From: an uncultured Dorea sp.
Lineage (GTDB): Bacteria > Bacillota > Clostridia > Lachnospirales > Lachnospiraceae
Reading direction: 5' to 3'
DNA length: 27,731 nucleotides
NCBI GenBank assembly: GCA_910584265.1
Contig: CAJTZE010000045.1
Coordinates: 1-27,731, forward strand
This document shows positions 16,776 through 25,135 of the stretch, piece by piece (position 1 is the first letter of the stretch; every line of letters starts with the position of its first letter). The notes below the pieces were generated by a model. That model saw only the letters and a program-made list of their open reading frames with translations, was not told the DNA's origin and made no database searches. The position numbers and the translations under genes were made by a program.

Positions 16776-16803
16776 ATTATAGCAATTGTTCCCAGAAAGG
16801 CAA
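16776..16803 (-). promoter_or_regulatory. Promoter of trkA-trkH
   Basis: On the minus strand TTGCCT (16798-16803), a 16-nt spacer and TG-C-TATAAT (TATAAT at 16776-16781) form a near-consensus extended -10 promoter about 60 nt before the trkA ATG. The -10 sits in a small palindrome, GCTATAATAGC. Confidence 0.75.
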
Positions 16804-16814
16804 TATAAATGTTA

Positions 16815-17825
16815 TTAAAACATGTAACGGGAAGCCGCCGCCATCTCAAGGCAGATCGAGACAGCCATCAGCAAAAATCCAAAAAACATAACGGCGCCGC
16901 CCGCTCCGGCCATCACTGCCATTATTTTTTTCTTCTCCGGCGGAAACAGGCCTCTGTCATATCCAGGCTGTCCTCTATGCAGCAGATAACGTCCGGCATA
17001 AATCAGCAGCGGCGCTCCTCCTGCCCACATCATATACATGCCCACAGATGCAAGCGGCATTCTCACGTCCACGGCCGAGCTCATGCTCTCTGCCATCTCC
17101 CACGCATCCTCTCCGCCAAACAGTTCCACAAACGCCGTCGCCGCTCCAAGAAGAAGCACCGGAACCGCATTATTAATAAAATGAAACAGTATATTATAGA
17201 TCATATTCTCCGTTTCCAGCAGAATATATCCCATCGCCACGCCAAGCATTGCCGTAGGTATCATTCTCCAGATGCTGCCGTGACAGGCTCCGAAAAACAG
17301 AGACACTATTATAATTCCCGTCCATTTGCTCTTCGCTCCCCGAAAACAGCTAAGAAGCGCCCCCCGGAAAGCAATCTCCTCACAGATTGCCGGCGTTATG
17401 GCTACAATCAGCATTCCCAGCATCACAGAAATATTATTCACCAGATAATTAACGCCTTCACTTGCACCCATAACCTCGCTCGGGAAAAAAAAAGTAACAA
17501 TCAGCGTAACTGCCATTGTAAGCAGATAGGTTCCAAGCCATAGCACAAATGTTCCAGCAATCTTTATCCACTGGGGCTTCTTAAAAGGAAAAATAACCTT
17601 AAGCTTCCCTTTTAGAATCAGGAATACTCCCACACCCATACCTGCAAGAATCATCTCATGGACAATATTTCCGGCAATTCCCAGATGCCGCGCCAAAATA
17701 CTGCTCAGAAAAAATATGTCTCCAATGTATAATACTGCCAGAAGCAGTGCCGCCAAATACGGCTTTCTTCTTCTTTTGTCCTTCCATATCATTTTAATCT
17801 CATTGAAATCAATATATTTGTTCAC
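16815..17825 (-). CDS. CPBP-family intramembrane glutamic endopeptidase
   Basis: About 336 aa with eight or so membrane segments. The Abi/CPBP active-site motifs are all present: EEIAFR (Glu149, Glu150, Arg154 from the chosen start), FGACHG (His182) and FHFINN (His215, Asn219). The family includes Rce1-like proteases and bacteriocin self-immunity proteins. A C-terminal extension adds two or three hydrophobic segments (from about 250 on). The start is uncertain: I chose GTG 17825 (VNKYIDFNEIK) with GGAAG upstream. Met 17792 gives a shorter protein with a poor ribosome site, and Met 17927 would overlap the Sir2 gene. It follows Sir2 by 55 nt, probably on the same transcript. Confidence 0.85.
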   Translation of the reverse strand: MNKYIDFNEIKMIWKDKRRRKPYLAALLLAVLYIGDIFFLSSILARHLGIAGNIVHEMILAGMGVGVFLILKGKLKVIFPFKKPQWIKIAGTFVLWLGTYLLTMAVTLIVTFFFPSEVMGASEGVNYLVNNISVMLGMLIVAITPAICEEIAFRGALLSCFRGAKSKWTGIIIVSLFFGACHGSIWRMIPTAMLGVAMGYILLETENMIYNILFHFINNAVPVLLLGAATAFVELFGGEDAWEMAESMSSAVDVRMPLASVGMYMMWAGGAPLLIYAGRYLLHRGQPGYDRGLFPPEKKKIMAVMAGAGGAVMFFGFLLMAVSICLEMAAASRYMF

Positions 17826-17880
17826 TTTGTCTTCCGCCCCTTCTGCACTGATCCAGTCTGCTATTCCAGCATCCCGGAAC

Positions 17881-18609
17881 CTATGATACTGTAATCTGTC
17901 CAAGGATTTCCCCGATCGGCGCGGCAATACTAAGCTCTGCCCCCACCTCTCTTGCCGTTTCGCTCTTATTGATCACTACCAGATGTTTTCCCCGGAAATA
18001 ATCAATAAAGCCGGCGGCCGGGTATACCACCAGAGACGTACCTCCGATAATCAGGGTATCTGCACCGCTGATTGCCTGAATACTCCTTTGGATAATCATG
18101 GAATCCAGCCCTTCTTCATATAATACCACGTCCGGCTTAATGATTCCACCACATTTACATTTCGGGATACCCTCAGAATATTTCACATAATGCGCGTCAT
18201 AAAATTCCCCGCATTCTCTACAATAATTGCGGTGTATGCTTCCGTGGAGCTCTAGTACATTCTTGCTGCCAGCCGCCTGATGGAGGCCGTCAATGTTCTG
18301 AGTGATCACAGCCGTAAGCTTTCCCTTCTCCTCCAGCTCCGCAAGCTTTAAGTGAGCCGCATTCGGCCCGGCATCCAGAAACATCATCTTATTCTTGTAA
18401 AATTCATAAAACCCTTCCGTATTCCTCACAAAGAAGGTGCGGCTTACAATCTGCTCCGGAGAGTATTTGTAATCCTGCTGGTATAATCCGTCCGCGCTTC
18501 TAAAATCCGGGATATTACTCTCCGTGGATACCCCCGCTCCGCCAAAAAACACAATACGGCTGCTATCGTCTATAATTTCCTGCAGCCTGTTTACTTCCTG
18601 CTCATACAT
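17881..18609 (-). CDS. cobB: Sir2-family NAD-dependent protein deacylase
   Basis: 242 aa, the full length of a bacterial sirtuin. It removes acyl groups from lysines using NAD+. Visible motifs are GGAGVSTESNIPDFRS (23-38, NAD binding), TQNIDGLH (103-110), catalytic His122 in ELHGS, a structural zinc site from Cys130/Cys133 and Cys151/Cys153, and IIGGTSLVVYPA. Tyr and Arg of the desuccinylase pocket are not evident at the usual place, so ordinary deacetylation is the safer call. AGGAG lies 8 nt before ATG 18609, and a sigma-A promoter is about 70 nt upstream. Confidence 0.94.
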   Translation of the reverse strand: MYEQEVNRLQEIIDDSSRIVFFGGAGVSTESNIPDFRSADGLYQQDYKYSPEQIVSRTFFVRNTEGFYEFYKNKMMFLDAGPNAAHLKLAELEEKGKLTAVITQNIDGLHQAAGSKNVLELHGSIHRNYCRECGEFYDAHYVKYSEGIPKCKCGGIIKPDVVLYEEGLDSMIIQRSIQAISGADTLIIGGTSLVVYPAAGFIDYFRGKHLVVINKSETAREVGAELSIAAPIGEILGQITVS

Positions 18610-18684
18610 CCTGCAATCTCCTTTCCTTTCTTACTGGCCGCAACGCCTCCATATGACCTCTCTCCAATCAAATCACTTTTTCTA

Positions 18685-18713
18685 ATTATACTTCATTCAG
18701 ACATGAATCTAAA
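18685..18713 (-). promoter_or_regulatory. Promoter of the Sir2 gene
   Basis: On the minus strand TTTAGA (18708-18713), a 17-nt spacer and a perfect TATAAT (18685-18690). It lies back-to-back with the tRNA-Leu promoter. Confidence 0.6.
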
Positions 18714-18752
18714 CGCTAAAATACAAAAAATTTACAAAAAAGAAAAAAATGT

Positions 18753-18781
18753 TTGCAAAATCTGTAAGTATATGATAGAAT
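18753..18781 (+). promoter_or_regulatory. Promoter of tRNA-Leu
   Basis: TTGCAA (18753-18758), a 17-nt spacer and TG-A-TAGAAT (TAGAAT at 18776-18781). The predicted start falls a few bases before the tRNA. Confidence 0.7.
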
Positions 18782-18792
18782 AACGTTTGTGA

Positions 18793-18876
18793 GCGGAGAT
18801 GGCGGAATGGCAGACGCGCTAGATTCAGGTTCTAGTGGGAGTTTATCCTGTGAGGGTTCAAGTCCCTTTCTCCGCA
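18793..18876 (+). tRNA. tRNA-Leu (anticodon CAG)
   Basis: 84 nt class II tRNA. The acceptor stem GCGGAGA pairs with TCTCCGC and is followed by discriminator A. The anticodon stem CTAGA/TCTAG encloses loop TTCAGGT, anticodon CAG, reading CUG. The long variable arm (GGGAGTTTATCCTG region) and the T-arm GAGGGTTCAAGTCCCTT confirm a leucine tRNA. CCA is not encoded. It stands alone with its own promoter and terminator; no integrase or duplicated 3' end lies next to it. Confidence 0.95.
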
Positions 18877-18892
18877 TGAAGCATAAGTCAGA

Positions 18893-18930
18893 AGAATCCT
18901 TGATTTTCAGGGGTTCTTTTATTTTTCTTA
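18893..18930 (+). terminator. Rho-independent terminator of tRNA-Leu
   Basis: AGAATCCTTGA (18893-18903) pairs, with G-U pairs, to TCAGGGGTTCT (18907-18917), followed by TTTATTTTTCTT. Confidence 0.8.
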
Positions 18931-18982
18931 TTGGAGCTCTATATTAATTGTCCATTGAATTTTAGATGGATCCAGCATAAAG

Positions 18983-19025
18983 GATGGAGAAGCTTCCTAT
19001 CAGGCGGCTTCTCCATCACTTTTTC
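18983..19025. terminator. Hairpin terminator between tRNA-Leu and the ABC permease gene
   Basis: A perfect 11-bp stem, GATGGAGAAGC (18983-18993) and GCTTCTCCATC (19007-19017). The T-run ACTTTTTCT follows it on the plus strand. On the minus strand only CCTTTAT follows. It lies 27 nt past the permease stop and probably serves both directions. Confidence 0.7.
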
Positions 19026-19044
19026 TATTACAGTCTCTTTTTTA

Positions 19045-21630
19045 TTATTCTGCCCTTCTCATCCGTTCCACCACACTCACCTTACTCATGCTTCTATAGC
19101 AGAAGGAAGGAACCAGATACACCACAACCGCCAGAACCGGAATGCAGAGTATCACCGGCGTTACCGTAAAATGCCAGGTAAAGAAGAAATATCCCCCGCC
19201 GACTGTCCGCACTACGGTCAGATTCAAAATACTGCCAAGGATCAGCGCACAGATACTGGTAAATAATGCATAGTATCCGCCTTCATACAGCAGCATCTGC
19301 TTTAGCTGCTCCGAGGTCATTCCCACAGCTTCCATCATAGCAAATTCCTGTTTTCTTGATAACACGGAGGTTACCATGGTATTGATAAAGTTCAAGATTC
19401 CTATCATCGCCAGGATAAATGCCAGAAGGCTCCCCACTATCGTATACATATCCTTGTATTGGTCAAACTCTGCTACAATCGTGGCCTTTGACGTATATTG
19501 AAGGTCTGGATCCACATTTTCACAGTAATCCGCAAGCCATTGTTCCACCGCTTCCTCCTGTTCGGCTTTCACATTAAAGAGTGTGCGCATCGGCCGGCTC
19601 TCTCCCATAAAATTCTGATACTCCTGCTCCGGCAGAATAAAATTACAGTCAAAAAATCCATAATGATGGAATCCGCAGGCCGCTGGGATGTCTGCGACAG
19701 CCATTACCTCATATTGCTTCGTTTCTCCGGCTTCGTTTGTCACACTCACCTTCTCGCCCGGAAGAAAGAAGCTGCCGGCTTCGCCTTCCACTGCCCAATA
19801 TCTTGTGGCAATCACATAGTTTCCGCTTGAGAACTTCTCCCAGTCAAGCTCCCCCTCAGGATTCTCAAGCTTTTCCATCACCATCTTATCTACTCCATAT
19901 ACCTTGCCGTCAATCAAACGCTCTTTCCTGTATGCTTCAATCACCTCTGCCCCTTCCGGGCCTGCCTGTTCTTCCAGCGCTTTCCTTCCTTTCTCACTCT
20001 CAAAAATCCGCTCCTCCAGAAGCGCAAATTCCTCGTCGCTAAAAACCGGATCAACCTCCTTCATATAAATACTGCCCGTTTCCTCAATCCCGTCCTGCTT
20101 TTTCAAATCCGCCAGAAATTGTTCTGTCACCCCGTCCGTTATAATAGAAAAATAGTTGACAGAAAGGTTATCCAGCGTTGCGTCCGCAATCGAAAAATCG
20201 CTGACCGTCATGGAGGCTACAAACCGGTCCATATCAAATCCCTTCACAATCCCATAAATGGAATTCAACAGCACCAGCGCAAGAGAAAGAGAAGCCACAA
20301 CGATCACAACCTTCTTCTTGTTTCTCTTGATGTTCTGAAATGCCATCTCTCTTGGATGTACGCGCTTGGTTTTTTTGGTCTTTTTCCTGCTTCTTTTCGC
20401 CTTCTCATCCTGTCCTTCCGTATACCGGACCGCTTCGACAGCGGATACCTTGGATGCAATCCTGCAGGGTCTTATACTGCTTAAGAACACCGTAACAAAA
20501 GAAAATAACGCCGCCCCGGCAAAAATCAGCGGATTTAACACAACCTCCGTATCCACATTTCCCGCAAATGTATAATTCTCCATAATCATCGGGAGCAGAA
20601 GCTTTCCGATCATACCGCCGACAAAAAGCCCCGCCGGAATCCCATAGAGCGACAGCGTGCAGGCCTGCCTGCGCACAATTTTCCGAAGCTGCCGCTCCGT
20701 AGTGCCCACTGTTTTTAACAGGCCGTAATAACGGATCTCCTGGCACACATTGATATAAAAGATATTATAAATGATCAGATAACCGGATACCAGAATGACC
20801 AGCAGAAGACTGACCAGCATCAGCATCGTTCCTGCGTCAATATCACCCATATATGCCCAGTTGATCCCGGTATCCACATCCTCCGGAAACCCGCAGCGCT
20901 TCGTAAGCTCTTCTACCTGTTTTTCAATCTGAAAGCTGGAGGCGAAGTTAAAATCTGCCATGATCCTTCCTGCATAGTCAGAAGCATCCACTCCCTGTCC
21001 CATCGCCGATGTCACCGGCGTAGGCGTCATTCTATTTGCATGCTCCTTTGATACCAGACCCAGCTGTGACTGGGAAATCCGATCCCCTTTGAAATACCCG
21101 CATAACGTAAAGGTTTTCTCATAGGTATTCTTCCCGGTATCCACCACCAGAGGAACCTTTGCGCCAAGCTCGCAGGGAATGCCAAGCGCTTTTAATACCA
21201 GATCGCTGGCAACAAGCTCATCTTCCTTTTCCGGCATATGTCCTGTTTCTGGATAGCAGAAGCAAAATTTTGCATCCAGCTCCTCATAATAGCCAAGCTC
21301 GGTACGCAGCTTTACCAGCTCTTTATTGACTGCATCCCCTACCACTATACGGTAAGAAATCTCCTTGATCTTCTTATCCTTTTTGACAATATCATATTCT
21401 TCCTGAGTCAGATATTTATAGCCTGCATGGGCGCTTCCTCCCACCTGGCGCATGGTTGCCTCCTGCTGTTTCCGTATCATGCTTCCGCCTATGGTAAATA
21501 CGGTGGTAAATAATACCGTTGTCAGAATAATCGCCAGCACCGCGATCAGGCTTTTCCCTTTTCCAGCCTTTCTGGTCTTATCCGCAATCCGCCGGATCAC
21601 ACGGCCATTCTTTACTCTACGCATCCTCAT
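19045..21630 (-). CDS. ABC transporter permease, two FtsX domains (MacB/BceB-like)
   Basis: 861 aa. An N-terminal membrane segment (about 28-50) is followed by an extracellular MacB-type domain and an FtsX domain with segments at about 275-300, 330-350 and 370-390. A second anchor at about 440-460 precedes another large outer domain, and a C-terminal FtsX domain has three segments (about 735-860). The repeats in the FtsX cores, LLKTVGTTERQLRK and MMEAVGMTSEQLKQ, show the internal duplication. Such permeases export or sense peptides and lipids, or shed antimicrobials from the membrane. ATG 21630 overlaps the ATPase gene by 14 nt, so they are coupled. The preceding kinase and regulator suggest stress-responsive expression. 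Confidence 0.9.
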   Translation of the reverse strand: MRMRRVKNGRVIRRIADKTRKAGKGKSLIAVLAIILTTVLFTTVFTIGGSMIRKQQEATMRQVGGSAHAGYKYLTQEEYDIVKKDKKIKEISYRIVVGDAVNKELVKLRTELGYYEELDAKFCFCYPETGHMPEKEDELVASDLVLKALGIPCELGAKVPLVVDTGKNTYEKTFTLCGYFKGDRISQSQLGLVSKEHANRMTPTPVTSAMGQGVDASDYAGRIMADFNFASSFQIEKQVEELTKRCGFPEDVDTGINWAYMGDIDAGTMLMLVSLLLVILVSGYLIIYNIFYINVCQEIRYYGLLKTVGTTERQLRKIVRRQACTLSLYGIPAGLFVGGMIGKLLLPMIMENYTFAGNVDTEVVLNPLIFAGAALFSFVTVFLSSIRPCRIASKVSAVEAVRYTEGQDEKAKRSRKKTKKTKRVHPREMAFQNIKRNKKKVVIVVASLSLALVLLNSIYGIVKGFDMDRFVASMTVSDFSIADATLDNLSVNYFSIITDGVTEQFLADLKKQDGIEETGSIYMKEVDPVFSDEEFALLEERIFESEKGRKALEEQAGPEGAEVIEAYRKERLIDGKVYGVDKMVMEKLENPEGELDWEKFSSGNYVIATRYWAVEGEAGSFFLPGEKVSVTNEAGETKQYEVMAVADIPAACGFHHYGFFDCNFILPEQEYQNFMGESRPMRTLFNVKAEQEEAVEQWLADYCENVDPDLQYTSKATIVAEFDQYKDMYTIVGSLLAFILAMIGILNFINTMVTSVLSRKQEFAMMEAVGMTSEQLKQMLLYEGGYYALFTSICALILGSILNLTVVRTVGGGYFFFTWHFTVTPVILCIPVLAVVVYLVPSFCYRSMSKVSVVERMRRAE

Positions 21631-22300
21631 CACCGCCTTCTAAGATTCTTCCGTCCTCAATGCGGATGATCCGGTCTGCAAGCTGTGCGATCTCATCGTT
21701 GTGGGTGATCATAACAATGGTCTGGCCGAACTTTTCCCCGGTCACCTTCAGCAGTCCCAGAACGTCCTGACTGGTCTTGGAATCCAGATTACCCGTAGGT
21801 TCGTCAGCTAAGAGGATTGCCGGCTTACTTGCCAGCGCTCTTGCAATGGCCGCCCTCTGCTGCTGGCCTCCTGATAACTGACTGGGAAGGCTTAACAGCT
21901 TATCCTCCAGCCCCAGGATCTTCACGACCCTGTCCACATAGGCCCTATCCACTTCCATTCCGTCAAGCTCAATAGGAAGTACGATATTTTCGTATATATT
22001 CAATACCGGAACCAGATTGAAGCTCTGAAACACAAAGCCTATTTTTCTCCTTCGGAAGATACATAAGGCATCCTTCTTAAGAACGGAAATATCCTTATCA
22101 TCCACCACTACCCTGCCGGACGTAGGCTGATCCAGACCGCCCAGCATATGAAGAAGCGTGGATTTCCCGCTCCCGCTGGTACCCACGATCGCCAGAAACT
22201 CTCCCCGCTCCACCTCAAGGCTCACGCCGTCCAGCGCCTTTACCTGATTCTCTCCTGAGCCATAATATTTCTTCAGGTCCTGTGTCTGTAATATTTTCAT
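21617..22300 (-). CDS. ABC transporter ATP-binding protein (MacB/LolD/BceA-type)
   Basis: 227 aa. It drives the neighbouring permease. It shows Walker A GTSGSGKST (40-48), Q-loop VFQSFNLVP, signature LSGGQQQR, Walker B ILLADEPTGNLDS and H-loop MITHN. LDGVSLEVERGEF and the NLVPVLNIYENIVLP stretch place it in the MacB/LolD/BceA branch. I chose ATG 22300 (MKILQTQDLKK) with GGAGG 5 nt upstream, not the 12-codon longer open frame. The stop overlaps the permease start. About 190 nt of untranslated sequence separate it from the kinase gene, room for a separate promoter. Confidence 0.95.
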   Translation of the reverse strand: MKILQTQDLKKYYGSGENQVKALDGVSLEVERGEFLAIVGTSGSGKSTLLHMLGGLDQPTSGRVVVDDKDISVLKKDALCIFRRRKIGFVFQSFNLVPVLNIYENIVLPIELDGMEVDRAYVDRVVKILGLEDKLLSLPSQLSGGQQQRAAIARALASKPAILLADEPTGNLDSKTSQDVLGLLKVTGEKFGQTIVMITHNDEIAQLADRIIRIEDGRILEGGDEDA

Positions 22301-22400
22301 CTCTTCCTCCTTCTCGCTGTCCCCGGATATTTCCAAAATATCTCTTCTTTATTGTCAGCTAAAAAAATTTCCTAATATAACAATAGAAAAGGCATAATAC

Positions 22401-22433
22401 GGACAGCTATTTACTTGCTCTGTCCTAATTATA
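22401..22433 (-). promoter_or_regulatory. Candidate promoter/operator before the ABC genes
   Basis: On the minus strand a perfect TATAAT (22428-22433) is followed at once by the inverted repeat GGACAG (22420-22425) and CTGTCC (22401-22406) with a 13-nt spacer. I see no good -35, which fits an activator-dependent promoter. Regulator binding is inferred only from position. Confidence 0.35.
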
Positions 22434-22487
22434 CCTTCCTGTTCTTACCACACTCTTTCTAAAATCTAACACATCTGAAAGAATTTC

Positions 22488-23330
22488 TTAATTATCCTCC
22501 TTCCGGAGATATAACACAAACTCGGAACCTTTTCCTTCTTTGGACTTCACCTTAATATACCCGTTCTCCCGCCTTACTATCTCTCTTGCCAGATACAGTC
22601 CGATTCCTGCACCGTCCTCCTGCTGCAGGGCATCTGCCCGGTAAAACCGCCGGAATATCTTCGCGGTATCCTCCTCCCGGATTCCGATTCCATGATCCTT
22701 TACGGAGATGGCCGCATACATCTCGTATTCCATAACCGATATCTGTATCCCGCTGCCCTCCGGAGAATATTTTACCGCATTGTCCAATACATTTCCCAGT
22801 GCTTCCTTCGTCCACTTCTTGTCATAAAGGGCGGACACGCCGCCTGCATAAGCGCAGCATAGCTCTATCTCCTTCTTTTCTGCCTTCGGCCGGATATCCT
22901 CAAGGGACTCCGCAAGAAGCCCGGACAGCTCCTGCCTTACCGGTTTCACTTCTACAATATTGCTCTCCAGACGGGACAGCTTTGTTAGGGATTGTATCAG
23001 AAATTCCAGCTTCTCCGTCTGCCGTCCAATCTCTTCCAAGAGCATCCGGTTCTCCTCTTCCTCGATGCGCTCTCCTAGAAGCTCCACATACAGACGGATA
23101 TTTGCCATCGGCGTCTTGGTCTGATGGGAGATATCTGACACCAGCTCCTTTATGCGGTTCCTATCCCGCTCCAGATTCTCTCTGGACAGCGCAGAAGCAT
23201 TTAAGAACTGCTTCCATTTGGTCTCCACTCTTGACAGTACCGATTCATCATAATCCGATTCCTTAAATGTGCCGTTAACCGCATCATCCAGCATATGCTC
23301 CAATCTGTCCAGCATCCTCCGCCTAAACAT
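22488..23330 (-). CDS. Sensor histidine kinase lacking transmembrane segments
   Basis: 280 aa. The HisKA domain has SDISHQTKTPMAN with phospho-acceptor His69. HATPase_c has the N-box LDNAVKYSP, G1 box DHGIGI and G2 box GAGIGLYLA. The first 55 or so residues are charged and helical, with no membrane segment or known sensor domain. A BceS-like kinase would have two helices here. It starts at ATG 23330 (MFRRRML) with GAGGAG just before it, overlapping the regulator gene by 8 nt. It would phosphorylate that regulator. With no sensor of its own, it may take its signal from the nearby ABC permease, as in flux-sensing Bce systems; that is inference. Confidence 0.92.
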   Translation of the reverse strand: MFRRRMLDRLEHMLDDAVNGTFKESDYDESVLSRVETKWKQFLNASALSRENLERDRNRIKELVSDISHQTKTPMANIRLYVELLGERIEEEENRMLLEEIGRQTEKLEFLIQSLTKLSRLESNIVEVKPVRQELSGLLAESLEDIRPKAEKKEIELCCAYAGGVSALYDKKWTKEALGNVLDNAVKYSPEGSGIQISVMEYEMYAAISVKDHGIGIREEDTAKIFRRFYRADALQQEDGAGIGLYLAREIVRRENGYIKVKSKEGKGSEFVLYLRKEDN

Positions 23331-24006
23331 TCTTCTCCTCTTTCTTCCACATATATCCCTGCCCATACACCGTCTGGATATAAGAAATTCCCTCCCTCTT
23401 ATCCTCCAGCTTGCTCCGCAGCCGGTTCACGGTGACTGAGAGAGCATTCTCATCCACATACTCTCCTCCGTCACTCCACAGCCGGTCCATCAATACGCTT
23501 CTGGCCAGCACCCTTCCCCGGTTCTTGGCCAGAAGCCTTAACAATCTCTGCTCATTGACACTCAAAGCCAGTTCACGTCCATTTTTCGTAAAAATAATCT
23601 TCTCAAAGTCAAAACAGAATCCGTCTTCCTCATACCTGTCTGCGTTCTGCCCTCCGCGCCTTAATAGTACCTGTATCCTTGCCCGCAGCACCGCAAGACT
23701 GAAGGGCTTCGTCATATAGTCATCTGCTCCTAAGGTCAGCCCCGTCACCTCATCCATCTCCATATCGTTAGCTGTAAGCACAAGCACCGGTACCCGGCTC
23801 CGAACTTTGACCCATTTCAAATAATCATATCCGCTGCCATCCGGCAGATTCACATCCAATATGATCAGTCCGGGAAGCTCTGTCTCAAAAGCCATCCTAG
23901 CCGTCTCCACACTTTCGCTCTGCACAAAATCCACGCCCGGCTCCTTAAGCGCCAGCGCAATCCCCTCCCGCAGCGCACGGTCATCCTCCACAATCTGAAT
24001 CCGCAT
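23323..24006 (-). CDS. OmpR/PhoB-family response regulator
   Basis: 227 aa. The receiver domain (1-118) has the acidic pocket Glu7-Asp8-Asp9, phospho-acceptor Asp51 (LDVNLPDGSG), Thr78 and Lys100 (TKPF). The winged-helix DNA-binding domain (about 128-223) includes SVTVNRLRSKLED and VYGQGYMWK. It would be phosphorylated by the overlapping kinase. The likely target is the ABC operon immediately downstream, which begins after an intergenic inverted repeat. An extended -10 promoter lies about 105 nt upstream of ATG 24006. Confidence 0.95.
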   Translation of the reverse strand: MRIQIVEDDRALREGIALALKEPGVDFVQSESVETARMAFETELPGLIILDVNLPDGSGYDYLKWVKVRSRVPVLVLTANDMEMDEVTGLTLGADDYMTKPFSLAVLRARIQVLLRRGGQNADRYEEDGFCFDFEKIIFTKNGRELALSVNEQRLLRLLAKNRGRVLARSVLMDRLWSDGGEYVDENALSVTVNRLRSKLEDKREGISYIQTVYGQGYMWKKEEKNV

Positions 24007-24110
24007 CCCTGATCCCCTCTCTTCACATATATTTCTGTAAATCGTACTTTCCCATCTCTATCCAGATACAATGGAATAGTTCTTTCACATAGGATACTAT
24101 GATCAATTTT

Positions 24111-24139
24111 AATGTATCACAGGATTTCTGGCAGTTCAA
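24111..24139 (-). promoter_or_regulatory. Promoter of the response regulator-kinase operon
   Basis: On the minus strand TTGAAC (24134-24139), a 17-nt spacer and TG-A-TACATT (TACATT at 24111-24116). It gives a leader of about 100 nt before the regulator's ATG. Confidence 0.55.
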
Positions 24140-24163
24140 TTGTATATTTATGCTTTTCATTAA

Positions 24164-24192
24164 AGAAGCGCTGATTTAATCAGCGCCTTCTT
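24164..24192 (-). terminator. Terminator overlapping the end of the anti-sigma gene
   Basis: On the minus strand GCGCTGATT / AATCAGCGC, extended by AAGAA/TTCTT across a bulged G, is followed by TAATG. The first arm contains the last codons and the TAA of the anti-sigma gene. The T-rich end is partly within the stem. Confidence 0.65.
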
Positions 24193-25135
24193 CGGAATCA
24201 TGCGGATATTTCTCCAACAGGATTGAGTTGTCCTCGCTCGTATAGGTCACTCCCAAGTCCCAGCCTCCCGACTCTGTCCTCCAGCTAAGCCCCGCATCTC
24301 CAAAAATCTTCTCATACTCATCCCAGCCCATTTGGTCACACTCATTTATGGCTTTCCTGATCTGTCCATCCTGCACATAGGCGCGGACCGCCTCCTCTTC
24401 AATGCTGTCCGGCGCGGCCTTCACCTCTTGTCCGGATTCCCAGATTGTAAGCTTATCCTTCTTTGTTTTCCCGTATATGCTGATCTCTGCACAGCTCTGC
24501 CTTATCATCTTCCCTGTCTCTTCAACGATCCCTTGTCTCTCCACTGGTAAAATCATACTCATCTGCTCTGCCCTTGCCGCATCCAGACGCCAGGGTTCAT
24601 ATCGAAACCGCAGCTCCTTTGCCGCTTCGTTGGTGCTTTCCCATTCCATTTCTGTTGGTATAACCCAATCTGCTACCTGCTGCATACAGGTTCCTTTGTC
24701 AAATTCCAGCGTACAGTAAATATCACCACTTTTCAGCTGGTACATCTCTGCCACATGGATATCCTCCGTAGGTATCGCTGAAATCACCGCCGTAATTCCT
24801 CCCCAGCCGCCTGTCATCTGATCACAGATAGTATCTGCAACACCGACCGCCACACACAGCGCCGCAACAACGGATACCAGAATAACACCTGTTTTCCGGG
24901 AAATTCTTTTTGACAGCATCTTCATGACCCGCACTGCCGCATCCTCCTGCTCTTCCTCAGACGGCTCCGCCACCGGTTCAACAGCCGGAAGCTCTCTGCC
25001 GATATTTTCATACACCTGCATACATTCCTCACAGCCGCGGATGTGCTCTTCTACCATCTCTTTGCTCTGTTCCCGAAGTACATCATCTTCATAAAGCACC
25101 AGAAGATCCTGTACCACTGCACATTCCTTCTTCAT
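24176..25135 (-). CDS. Membrane-anchored anti-sigma factor with zinc-binding (ZAS/zf-HC2) domain
   Basis: 319 aa. The N-terminal cytoplasmic domain has Cys5 and the HxxxCxxC zinc motif (His31, Cys35, Cys38) typical of anti-sigma factors. A single membrane helix follows (about 82-102), then an outer domain of about 215 residues with several cysteines (for example Cys104, Cys140, Cys149) and no recognised fold. It should hold the ECF sigma factor encoded directly upstream and release it on an envelope signal. Its ATG abuts the sigma stop codon (TAGATG), with GGAGGTG inside the sigma gene, so the pair is coupled. Confidence 0.88.
   Translation of the reverse strand: MKKECAVVQDLLVLYEDDVLREQSKEMVEEHIRGCEECMQVYENIGRELPAVEPVAEPSEEEQEDAAVRVMKMLSKRISRKTGVILVSVVAALCVAVGVADTICDQMTGGWGGITAVISAIPTEDIHVAEMYQLKSGDIYCTLEFDKGTCMQQVADWVIPTEMEWESTNEAAKELRFRYEPWRLDAARAEQMSMILPVERQGIVEETGKMIRQSCAEISIYGKTKKDKLTIWESGQEVKAAPDSIEEEAVRAYVQDGQIRKAINECDQMGWDEYEKIFGDAGLSWRTESGGWDLGVTYTSEDNSILLEKYPHDSEEGAD

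Noticed and set aside
18793..18930. tRNA-Leu as an integration site of a mobile element
   Set aside because: I see no integrase, no repeat of the tRNA 3' end and no change in composition around it.
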